Counted from the stretch's first letter, positions 1 through 5,442 are shown. The stretch: 5,805 nucleotides of DNA from Micrococcales bacterium (GCA_003132125.1 PKWT01000103.1:1-5805), one strand, 5' to 3'. The notes: a model not told the origin generated them from the letters alone. A program made the numbers and translations.

Positions 1-977
1 ATGGCGAAGAACGGCAGCAGGACCTGGCCGGTTGCGTACATGTGGTGCGCCCAGACGCTCACCGACAGCGCCGCGATCGCGATCGTCGCAAAGACCATGC
101 TCTTGTAGCCGAACAGCGGCTTGCGGGAGAACACCGGGATGATCTCGCTGATGATTCCGAAGAACGGCAGCGCGATGATGTAGACCTCGGGGTGGCCGAA
201 GAACCAGAAGAGGTGTTGCCACAGCATCGCCCCGCTGTTGCTCGGGTCGAACACATGGGCCCCGAGTCTGCGATCGGCCCCAAGCGCGAAAAGCGCGGAG
301 GCCAGCACCGGGAACGCCATCAGGACCATGATCGAGGTGATCAGGATGGTCCAGGTGAACAACGGCATCCGGAACATGGTCATGCCGGGAGCGCGCAAGC
401 AGATGATCGTGGTGATGAAGTTGACCCCGCCGAGGATCGTGCCGAAACCAGCCAGCGCCAGGCCGAAGACCCAGAGGTCACCGCCCATGCCGGGGCTGTA
501 GGCCACATCCGAGAGCGGAGCATAGGCGAACCACCCGAAGGACGCCGCGCCCGACGGTGTGAGGAACCCCGCGGAAGCGATCAGCCCGCCGAACAGATAG
601 AGCCAGTAGGCGAGCATGTTCAGCCGGGGGAAGGCGACGTCCGGGGCACCGATCTGGATCGGCATGAGCGCATTGGCGAACCCGGCGAACAACGGCGTTG
701 CGAACAGCAGCAACATGATCGTGCCGTGCATGGTGAACAGCTGGTTGTACTGCTCGGGGTTGTCCACGATCTGCAGTCCGGGCGCGAACAGCTCGGCCCG
801 GATGAGCAGTGCGAGCAGCCCACCGATCATGAAGAAGCCGAACGCGGTGAAGAAGTAGAGGTTGCCGATCACCTTGTGATCGGTCGTGGTGACCCACTTG
901 ACCACCGTTTGACCAGGCGACCGGCGACGTGGGGAGGGCTCGATCCTCAACGGCACGCTCGTTTTCACGCTCGACAT
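1..977 (-). CDS. ctaD: Cytochrome c oxidase subunit I (aa3-type), partial, C-terminus beyond window
   Basis: Catalytic subunit of the terminal oxidase, an integral membrane protein that reduces O2 to water at a heme a3-CuB site and pumps protons. Only the first 325 codons are present; the frame is still open at base 1. Seen: TMHGTIM with His84 (low-spin heme a ligand), IGAPDVAFPRLN with Asp113 (D-channel entry), the hallmark GHPEVY at 261-266 with His262, Glu264 and Tyr266 (CuB ligand, proton-channel Glu, cross-linked Tyr), and AHHMYATG with the CuB pair His311-His312. Several hydrophobic helices lie between these motifs. The heme a/a3 histidines of the later helices fall outside the window. 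The ATG at 975-977 overlaps the ctaC stop (TGATG), so the two are translationally coupled, and GGTGG lies just upstream. In actinobacteria this oxidase works with a cytochrome bcc complex (family knowledge). No defect is visible. Confidence 0.97.
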   Translation of the reverse strand, partial: MSSVKTSVPLRIEPSPRRRSPGQTVVKWVTTTDHKVIGNLYFFTAFGFFMIGGLLALLIRAELFAPGLQIVDNPEQYNQLFTMHGTIMLLLFATPLFAGFANALMPIQIGAPDVAFPRLNMLAYWLYLFGGLIASAGFLTPSGAASFGWFAYAPLSDVAYSPGMGGDLWVFGLALAGFGTILGGVNFITTIICLRAPGMTMFRMPLFTWTILITSIMVLMAFPVLASALFALGADRRLGAHVFDPSNSGAMLWQHLFWFFGHPEVYIIALPFFGIISEIIPVFSRKPLFGYKSMVFATIAIAALSVSVWAHHMYATGQVLLPFFA

Positions 978-1828
978 CAGTTGCCCACCTTCTTGGGCAC
1001 GTACTGCTGGTCGCCCGGTTCGATCTTCTCGCGGCTCAGGCTGTTGTCGAGCATGCCGACGTTGCCCTGGGCCAGGAGTGCGGCCATGTGCGCGTCGTAG
1101 TCGGCCTGGGACACGACCTTGACCTGGAAGAGCATCTGCGAGTGGTAGGTGCCGCACAGCTCGGCGCACTTGCCCTGGAAGGTGCCGATCTCGGTGGGCA
1201 CGATCTGGAACCGGTTGACCTTGCCCGGCACGATGTCCATCTTCATAAGGAACTGCGGCACCCAGAACGAGTGGATGACGTCGCGGGAGGTCAGGACGAA
1301 CTCGACCCGCTTGTTCACGGGGAGGTAGAGCGCCGGCAGGGTCGCGGCAACACCTGGCACGCCGGTCAACTCTGCTTGGGTGCCTGACTCGAAGGTGCCG
1401 GCATCGACATAGTTGAAGTCCCAGCTCCACTGCTTGCCGACCACGTTGACCGTGACGTCGGGCCTCTTGGACGTGTCCAGAATCGCTGACTCGTCGCGTG
1501 CGGTGTAGAAGAAGAGCACCGCAATCATGAAGAGGGGGACGACGGTGAAGAAGATCTCGATCGGCACGTTGTAGCGCAGCTGCTCGGGCAGGCCAACATC
1601 GTCCTTCTTGCGACGGTAGGCCACGATGCACCAGATGATCAGGCCCCAGACCACCACACCGACACCGAGAGCAGCCAGCCAGGAGCCGTCCCACAGGTTG
1701 GTGATCCGACTGCTCTGATCGGTCACCCCGTGGGGCAGCAGACCGCGTGACAGCGACCCGCCGCAGCCGCTGAGGGCCACAGCACAGGCCAGTGCAAGAC
1801 CAGTGACGGTCAGTCCTCGCCGCTTCAT
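977..1828 (-). CDS. ctaC: Cytochrome c oxidase subunit II, lipoprotein with CuA site
   Basis: Receives electrons from the cytochrome bcc complex or cytochrome c through a binuclear CuA centre and passes them to subunit I. From the ATG at 1828 (283 residues) it begins MKRRGLTVTGLALACAVALSG, a lipoprotein signal with lipobox LSGC and Cys22 as acylation site. Two membrane helices follow (about residues 50-71 and 91-110), with a periplasm-facing cupredoxin domain after them. CuA ligands are all visible: His186 in DVIHSFWVP, then Cys221, Glu223, Cys225, His229 and Met232 in GKCAELCGTYHSQM. There is no fused cytochrome c domain. The start is uncertain. The ATG gives the best signal peptide but has no Shine-Dalgarno. 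An in-frame TTG at 1858 (293 residues) has GGAAGG 8 nt upstream, and another TTG lies at 1885. First gene of a ctaC-ctaD operon, divergent from the desulfurase-like gene. Confidence 0.95.
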   Translation of the reverse strand: MKRRGLTVTGLALACAVALSGCGGSLSRGLLPHGVTDQSSRITNLWDGSWLAALGVGVVVWGLIIWCIVAYRRKKDDVGLPEQLRYNVPIEIFFTVVPLFMIAVLFFYTARDESAILDTSKRPDVTVNVVGKQWSWDFNYVDAGTFESGTQAELTGVPGVAATLPALYLPVNKRVEFVLTSRDVIHSFWVPQFLMKMDIVPGKVNRFQIVPTEIGTFQGKCAELCGTYHSQMLFQVKVVSQADYDAHMAALLAQGNVGMLDNSLSREKIEPGDQQYVPKKVGN

Positions 1829-1856
1829 GCGGAAGAAAGTGTGATCGTGCAGACGC

Positions 1857-1870
1857 AAGGTGCGCACCTT
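1857..1870. promoter_or_regulatory. 14-bp perfect palindrome at the possible ctaC translation start
   Basis: AAGGTGCGCACCTT is its own reverse complement. Read on the ctaC strand it covers part of the candidate Shine-Dalgarno GGAAGG (1872-1867) and the first bases of the alternative TTG start (1858-1856). As RNA it could form a 5-bp stem with a GCGC loop; as DNA it could be a dimeric repressor site just inside the ctaC leader. Only the symmetry is seen; either function is inferred. Confidence 0.4.
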
Positions 1871-1898
1871 CCAAGAATGGGGCAAGCGAATGGAGGAA

Positions 1899-1904
1899 AC
1901 CTTA
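1899..1904 (-). promoter_or_regulatory. Candidate -10 box for ctaC-ctaD
   Basis: The minus strand reads TAAGGT here, matching the actinobacterial TANNNT -10 consensus, and would start transcription around 1892. That leaves a short leader containing GGAAGG before the TTG at 1858 or the ATG at 1828. A weak -35-like GTCGAA lies at 1925-1920 with a 15-bp spacer, shorter than ideal. Supported by motif and position only. Confidence 0.35.
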
Positions 1905-1918
1905 CCTGAGCGGCGGCC

Positions 1919-1946
1919 TTTCGACCTCCCTACCTGGGACTAAGTT
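1919..1946 (+). promoter_or_regulatory. Candidate promoter for a leaderless desulfurase-like/tusA transcript
   Basis: TAAGTT at 1941-1946 fits TANNNT and ends 6 nt before the GTG at 1953, which places +1 on or next to the start codon. No Shine-Dalgarno lies at a usable distance (AAGG abuts the GTG), consistent with leaderless translation, which is common in actinobacteria. A weak -35, TTTCGA or TTCGAC at 1919-1925, lies 15-16 bp upstream and overlaps the -35 region proposed for ctaC on the other strand. Confidence 0.45.
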
Positions 1947-1952
1947 CAAGGC

Positions 1953-3149
1953 GTGGCGCACCAACCTGAAACCGAGCTGCGGGCCACCCCGCGTCGTGCG
2001 CTGCTCGACGCCGGGAGCGCACCGATGCTGCCCACCGCCAGAGCCACCCTGATGGCTGCCCTGGACGCCGGTTGGGCCGACCCGCGGCGGCTCTACACCG
2101 AGGCTCGTCGGGCGCGCGCCCTGTTGGATCAGGCGCGCGAGCTGCTCGCCGACGGACTGGGCGTACGTCCCCCCGAGGTCTCGTTCCTGCCTGGCGGCCC
2201 GGCAGCGCTGCGTGCCGGTCTGGAGGGACTGAGATATGCCGGACGCCGTCGCGGCGCGCGGATGGTCGCCACCGCCGTCGAGCACTCGGCAGTCCTGACG
2301 ACGGGTCGCTACCACGCTGCCCAGGCCGACAACCCGTTGCTCTTCGCCGAAGTGGACGTGGACGGGCTGGGACGGGTGGACCTCCTGGCCCTCGAACGGG
2401 CGATCTCGGTCCCGGGTACGGTCCTGGCAGCGGTCCAGTCCGCCAATGGCGAGATCGGAACCCGCCAGCCTCTGGAGCAGGCACACGGGCTGTGCCGGAC
2501 ACACGGCATACCGCTGCTGGTGGACGCGATTGCTTCGCTCGGGCGTGACCCGACACCTGTGAGCTTCGACGTCCTGGCAGGTGACGCCCGATCGTGGGGT
2601 GGCCCTCCCGGTCTGGGCGTGCTGGTCGTCCCCGAGCGAACGCGCTGGCGACGGCCAGGTCCCACCAGTGATGTTGAACAGGGTCGCACCGACGTCGAGC
2701 CAGTTGTCGCCGTCGCACTGGCCGCAGCCGAGGCATGGCGACAGACCTGGGCGAACCAGGAGAACGAGGCCGCCCGATCGTCGGCCATCATCGCGCGCCT
2801 GCGTGCCGCGGCGGCCGACCTCCGTGACGTGGACGTAGTCGGAGATGCGGACGACCGACTGCCCCACGTGCTGACGTTCTCCCTGTTGTATGTCGACGGC
2901 GAGGCCCTGGTGATCGAGCTCGACCGCCGCGGCTTTGCTGTGGGGTCCGGGTCGGCCTGCACCTCGAGCACCCTGGAGCCAAGTCATGTCTTGGCGGCGA
3001 TCGGCGGGCTCACCCACGGCAATGTTCGAATCACGTTGCCGTTGAACGCAATCGCCCCGACGCTGGAGGACGATGTGGACCGGTTCATTACCGAGCTACC
3101 TGATGCGGTTGCGGTCGTCAGGGCCCAGCTCGGGGCATCCGACCTATGA
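1953..3149 (+). CDS. Cysteine desulfurase-fold protein (NifS/IscS-like) lacking the PLP lysine
   Basis: A 398-residue fold-type I (aminotransferase class V) protein of normal family length, aligning end to end with NifS/IscS. Retained: LLDAGSAPML at the N-terminus, AVEHSAVL with His111 (ring-stacking His), SANGEIG (163-169), Asp191 in LLVDAIASLG, the mobile-loop cysteine Cys336 in GSGSACTSSTLEPSHVL, and Arg359 in GNVRITL (substrate carboxylate). Lost: the usual [SG]-x-H-K-x-x-G-P motif reads DARSWGGPPG, so Lys becomes Ser214, His becomes Arg213 and Ser becomes Asp211. The phosphate-binding SGGTE loop reads PGGPA (Thr to Pro83), and the Gln of DAxQS becomes Ala194. The whole protein contains no lysine. 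I infer a pseudoenzyme or a protein with altered chemistry, possibly a sulfur acceptor or TusA partner. GTG start at 1953, probably leaderless; the next in-frame ATG would remove the N-terminal motif. Stop overlaps tusA by ATGA. Confidence 0.9.
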   Translation: MAHQPETELRATPRRALLDAGSAPMLPTARATLMAALDAGWADPRRLYTEARRARALLDQARELLADGLGVRPPEVSFLPGGPAALRAGLEGLRYAGRRRGARMVATAVEHSAVLTTGRYHAAQADNPLLFAEVDVDGLGRVDLLALERAISVPGTVLAAVQSANGEIGTRQPLEQAHGLCRTHGIPLLVDAIASLGRDPTPVSFDVLAGDARSWGGPPGLGVLVVPERTRWRRPGPTSDVEQGRTDVEPVVAVALAAAEAWRQTWANQENEAARSSAIIARLRAAAADLRDVDVVGDADDRLPHVLTFSLLYVDGEALVIELDRRGFAVGSGSACTSSTLEPSHVLAAIGGLTHGNVRITLPLNAIAPTLEDDVDRFITELPDAVAVVRAQLGASDL

Positions 3150-3436
3150 ACGAGATCGAGGTCGACGCCCGCGGACTGCGCTGCCCGCTACCCGTGATTC
3201 GTCTCGCCGCGGCTGCCCAGGACGCTCCTGCCGGCACCCGGATCGTCGTGGTGACGAGCGATCCGGCCGCCCGCCATGACATACCGGCGTGGTGTCGAAT
3301 GCGCGATCACGAGCTGATCAAGATCACCCAGGAAGCCGACCCGGCAGACCTGCGGTTCGTCGTGGTCATCCGTCCTCAGCCGTCAAACGCCGCAGGTGGG
3401 GGGAGCGGCAGCGCACGCTCAAGCAGAGCGATGTAG
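3146..3436 (+). CDS. TusA-family sulfur carrier protein
   Basis: A 96-residue cytoplasmic protein of the TusA/SirA/YeeD family, which carries persulfide sulfur from a cysteine desulfurase to acceptors such as tRNA thiolation or cofactor pathways. The N-terminus has the family signature D-A-R-G-L-R-C-P-L-P (residues 7-16), with persulfide Cys13 in the CPxP motif at the start of the first helix. The core motif DIPAWCRMRDHE (45-56), containing a second cysteine Cys50, follows. The domain ends near residue 77; residues 79-96 are a Gly/Ser/Ala-rich tail that overlaps aat. The ATG overlaps the upstream stop (ATGA), so it is probably translated by coupling with the desulfurase-like protein. I recall actinobacterial proteins in which a desulfurase and a TusA domain are fused, which would support a physical partnership. 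The acceptor cannot be told from the sequence. Confidence 0.9.
   Translation: MNEIEVDARGLRCPLPVIRLAAAAQDAPAGTRIVVVTSDPAARHDIPAWCRMRDHELIKITQEADPADLRFVVVIRPQPSNAAGGGSGSARSSRAM
3376..3436. other. 61-bp convergent overlap of the tusA-like gene and aat
   Basis: The last 20 codons of the plus-strand TusA gene (including its stop) lie within the last 20 codons of minus-strand aat. Both 3' ends are outside the conserved cores. No intrinsic terminator (stem plus T-run) is visible here, so the converging transcripts would be antisense to each other. Confidence 0.85.
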
Positions 3437-4053
3437 TCGCTGCGCGCGATCTCGGTAATGCCGAGGCTCGCCAGATGTGGGGTGGCCCACTGCACGTCGA
3501 TGATCCTGCGCGGGTCGCCATCGGCGAACACACGCTCCGAGAGACCCACCAGAGCGCACTTCGACGCGTCGGTCGCGCGGTGGAACATTGACTCCCCCGC
3601 GAACAACCCACCCAACGCAAGGCCATACAGGCCCCCCTGCAGCCCGCCATCACGCCACGCCTCTACCGAGTGCGCCCATCCGAGCTCATGCAACCGGGTG
3701 TAGGCCCCGATGACCTCATCAGTGATCCATCGCCCTTGCCGCCCAGGGTCGGAGCAGGCCTCCACGACCTCGGCGAACGCAGTGTCGACGCGAATCTCGA
3801 ACTGACGCAGCGCTTTTCGCAATGACCGACTGATCCTGACCTGGCCGGGCAGCAGGACGCCGCGTGGGTCTGGCGACCACCAACCGATGGGCGGACTGCC
3901 ATCGTCACCGATCCCCATCGGGAACAAGCCGGCGCGATAGGCCATGAGCAACGTGCCGGGCTCAAGATCTGCGCCGACACCGACGAGGTCGTCATCCGGC
4001 GTCGCCTGGCCAAGATCCAGCAGCCAGGGAGAAGGCGGGGGCTCGATCGGCAT
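3376..4053 (-). CDS. aat: Leucyl/phenylalanyl-tRNA--protein transferase
   Basis: Transfers Leu or Phe from aminoacyl-tRNA to the N-terminal Arg or Lys of proteins, creating an N-degron for ClpS/ClpAP-type degradation; cytoplasmic. The 225 residues match the family length. Signatures in order: DDLVGVGADLEPGTLLMAYR (21-40), GLFPMG (42-47), WWSPDPRGVL (58-67), YTRLHELGWAHSVEAW (118-133), GGLYGLALGGLFAGESMF (140-157), ASKCAL (163-168) and IIDVQWATPHLASLG (184-198). Asp186 and Gln188 occupy the positions of the proposed catalytic pair in E. coli Aat (recalled). The ATG at 4053 lies 18 bp after the adoK-like stop, so the two are probably cotranscribed. The Shine-Dalgarno is weak (GAGCC). The N-terminus PIEPPPSPW is a plausible actinobacterial form. 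Only two lysines are present, so low lysine content is not unique to the desulfurase-like protein. No defect seen. Confidence 0.95.
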   Translation of the reverse strand: MPIEPPPSPWLLDLGQATPDDDLVGVGADLEPGTLLMAYRAGLFPMGIGDDGSPPIGWWSPDPRGVLLPGQVRISRSLRKALRQFEIRVDTAFAEVVEACSDPGRQGRWITDEVIGAYTRLHELGWAHSVEAWRDGGLQGGLYGLALGGLFAGESMFHRATDASKCALVGLSERVFADGDPRRIIDVQWATPHLASLGITEIARSDYIALLERALPLPPPAAFDG

Positions 4054-4071
4054 GCGGCTCAGATCAACCGG

Positions 4072-5058
4072 TCAGGGGCGCGGGCAGGTGATGTGGGCCT
4101 CGATCTCGGCGCAGGCCTCGTCACCGTAGCCCTCGGCGAAGCGCTCGAGGAACCGCCGACGGCCGAGCTCGTACTCCTGCGTGCCGATGGTCTCCACGAC
4201 GTAGGTCGCCAGCATCGAGCCGATCTGCGCCGACCGTTCGTGACCCAGCCCGCACGCCATCCCGGTCAGGAAGCCGGCACGAAAAGCGTCGCCCACACCG
4301 GTGGGGTCGGCCTTGCGCACCTCATTGGCCACCTTGACCTCGATCGGTCGTTCCCCCCGCGTGGTGATGACAGCGCCATCCTTGCCCTTGGTGATGATCC
4401 GAGTCTGGACACGCTCGGCGATCGCCTCGGCGCTCCACCCGGTCTTCTGCTCGGTCAGAGCCGCCTCGTACTCGTTGGTGAACAGGAAGGTCGCTCCGTC
4501 GATCAGCTCACGGATGGACTCGCCGTCCATGAAGGCCAGCTGCTGCGATGGATCGGCGGCGAACGGGATCTTGCGGGTTCGGCACTCCTGGGTATGCCGC
4601 AGCATGGCCTCGGGGTCGTTGGATCCGATGACAACCAGGTCCAGTCCCCCGACGCGGGCAGCGACGGGGGCCAGCTCGATCTCGCGGGCCTCGCTCATGG
4701 CGCCGGCGTAGAAGGTGGCGATCTGCGCCATGTGGTCATCGGTGGTGCACACGAAACGGGCCGTGTGCCGGGTCTCGGAGATGTGCACGGAGTCACAGTC
4801 GACGCCGTGCCGTTCCAGCCAGGATCGGTACTCCACAAAATCCTCACCCGCAGCCGCCACCAGGATCGGTTGCTGCCCCAGGTTGGCCATGCCGAACGCG
4901 ATGTTGGCGGCAACACCCCCGCGGCGGATCTCGAGGTCCTCCACCAGGAAGGACAGGGCGATCTTGTCGAGCTGGTCGACGACCAGGGAGTCGGCGAACC
5001 GACCCTTGTAGGTCATCAGGTGGTCAGTGGCAATGGATCCGGTGATGGCAATTCGCAC
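4072..5058 (-). CDS. adoK: PfkB-family carbohydrate/purine kinase, probable adenosine kinase
   Basis: Ribokinase-fold enzyme, predicted to phosphorylate adenosine to AMP in purine salvage. The 328 residues include the N-terminal ITGSIATDHLM, PfkB signature 1 in GGVAANIAFGMANLG (47-61), NDPEAM (147-152), AADPSQQL (167-174) and signature 2 DPTGVGDAFRAGFLTG (251-266). Gly254-Val-Gly-Asp257 supplies the anion hole and catalytic base. It resembles M. tuberculosis AdoK (Rv2202c) closely and at the same residue numbering, from memory; that enzyme is an unusual bacterial adenosine kinase of the PfkB type. Specificity is inferred, and another sugar substrate remains possible. The GTG at 5058 is chosen because the family motif begins two codons later and the -10 box TAGGTT lies 6 nt upstream, suggesting a leaderless mRNA. 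Aat follows 18 bp downstream. Confidence 0.88.
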   Translation of the reverse strand: MRIAITGSIATDHLMTYKGRFADSLVVDQLDKIALSFLVEDLEIRRGGVAANIAFGMANLGQQPILVAAAGEDFVEYRSWLERHGVDCDSVHISETRHTARFVCTTDDHMAQIATFYAGAMSEAREIELAPVAARVGGLDLVVIGSNDPEAMLRHTQECRTRKIPFAADPSQQLAFMDGESIRELIDGATFLFTNEYEAALTEQKTGWSAEAIAERVQTRIITKGKDGAVITTRGERPIEVKVANEVRKADPTGVGDAFRAGFLTGMACGLGHERSAQIGSMLATYVVETIGTQEYELGRRRFLERFAEGYGDEACAEIEAHITCPRP

Positions 5059-5064
5059 GCAGGC

Positions 5065-5070
5065 AACCTA
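5065..5070 (-). promoter_or_regulatory. Candidate -10 box for a leaderless adoK-aat transcript
   Basis: The minus strand reads TAGGTT, then six bases, then the GTG start at 5058. This matches TANNNT at leaderless spacing, the same arrangement as at 1941-1953. A weak -35 (TCGAGG, about 5093-5088) would sit 17 bp upstream. In that spacer are the 8-bp palindrome CCGCGCGG (5071-5078) and, partly overlapping it, the short inverted repeat GGTGG-N2-CCACC (5077-5088). Confidence 0.45.
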
Positions 5071-5110
5071 CCGCGCGGTGGGTCCACCCTCGAAGTCAGC
5101 GGTGAAGTTG

Positions 5111-5140
5111 TTACCGGTGAGTGCTACCGATTGGTATGTA
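5111..5140 (+). promoter_or_regulatory. Weak candidate promoter for the 67-residue ORF
   Basis: TTACCG at 5111-5116 and TATGTA at 5135-5140 are spaced by 18 bp and face the small ORF. TACCG occurs twice (5112-5116 and 5125-5129). The -10 would overlap the left arm of the inverted repeat at 5138-5166. The match to consensus is poor, so this is tentative. Confidence 0.25.
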
Positions 5141-5166
5141 TTTCCCTTGCCCGACAAGGGAAATAC
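5138..5166. repeat. Perfect 12-bp inverted repeat (operator or leader hairpin)
   Basis: GTATTTCCCTTG, a 5-nt spacer CCCGA, then CAAGGGAAATAC: both arms match perfectly. It sits 9 bp before the ATG of the small ORF and is noticeably AT-richer than its surroundings. Neither side is followed by a T-run, so it does not look like an intrinsic terminator. It could be a dimeric repressor operator overlapping a -10 box, or an mRNA hairpin affecting translation of the small ORF, whose weak GGTGG ribosome site begins right after it. Confidence 0.8.
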
Positions 5167-5175
5167 GGTGGCTCC

Positions 5176-5379
5176 ATGACGACTTCGATCAATCTCCCTG
5201 GACATCTCGCTGGCCTCGACGAAGGCAGTCTGGCCGAGCTGGCACAGGACAGTCGTGACATCGAGCTCCACGTCGCGGCGCCCCGCCCGTGGGTCACGCC
5301 GAGCCATACCCTGATCGATGTCCCCGACGACGCCTCAGCGTTGATCGATGGGCTCGCGGCATACGGCGTCACTGCATAG
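5176..5379 (+). CDS. Hypothetical 67-residue protein
   Basis: I do not recognise this protein. It starts at an ATG (5176) preceded by GGTGG four bases upstream and reads MTTSINLPGHLAGLDEGSLA, ending in LAAYGVTA. It is acidic, with no cysteine, no lysine, no signal peptide and no membrane segment. About three quarters of its third codon positions are G or C, as expected of a real gene in this genome, and no better frame exists over this stretch. The centre, RPWVTPSHTLIDVPDDASALIDGL, alternates strand-like and helix-like segments. It lies between adoK (divergent) and erpA (convergent) behind a perfect inverted repeat, so it may be regulated separately. A longer plus-strand frame running through it from 4093 is antisense to adoK and is not taken as an N-terminal extension. 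No function is proposed. Confidence 0.6.
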   Translation: MTTSINLPGHLAGLDEGSLAELAQDSRDIELHVAAPRPWVTPSHTLIDVPDDASALIDGLAAYGVTA

Positions 5380-5399
5380 GTACGGCGTCACTGCTTAGG
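5362..5399 (+). repeat. 19-bp tandem duplication across the stop of the small ORF
   Basis: TACGGCGTCACTGCATAGG (5362-5380) is followed immediately by the same 19 bases with one A-to-T change (5381-5399). Each copy encodes Tyr-Gly-Val-Thr-Ala-stop, but because 19 is not a multiple of three the second copy is out of frame with the gene. This is typical of slipped-strand duplication; the first stop keeps the protein unchanged. Confidence 0.9.
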
Positions 5400-5421
5400 G
5401 CACGTGTGCCCCTGCAAGGGC
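5398..5421. terminator. Possible weak stem-loop region between convergent genes
   Basis: GGGCA-CGTG-TGCCC (5398-5411) and an overlapping GCCC-CTGCAA-GGGC (5408-5421) can form short G/C-rich hairpins between the ends of the small ORF and erpA. There is no T-run, and the two stems compete for shared bases, so termination activity is a guess. Confidence 0.2.
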
Positions 5422-5442
5422 GGCGTAACCTCGGGGGTCGGC

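Noticed and set aside
42..1100. A 352-codon open frame on the plus strand across ctaD and the end of ctaC
   Set aside because: It is antisense to two well-conserved oxidase genes, is dominated by Arg/Glu/Asp/His repeats typical of a high-GC shadow frame, and has no recognisable domain.
1902..3017. A 371-codon minus-strand frame opposite the desulfurase-like gene
   Set aside because: No conserved motif, and it overlaps a protein with clear NifS/IscS family motifs on the plus strand; third-position GC bias explains the open frame.
5138..5166. The inverted repeat as a rho-independent terminator
   Set aside because: No run of T follows the stem on either strand, and no gene ends immediately before it.
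5068..5307. A 79-codon minus-strand frame through the inverted repeat
   Set aside because: It would run across the adoK promoter region and the inverted repeat and shows no family features; the plus-strand 67-residue frame has the better start context.
4093..5379. A 428-codon plus-strand frame antisense to the adoK-like gene
   Set aside because: Most of it mirrors the kinase. Only its last 67 codons, from the ATG at 5176, have independent support and are annotated as the small ORF.
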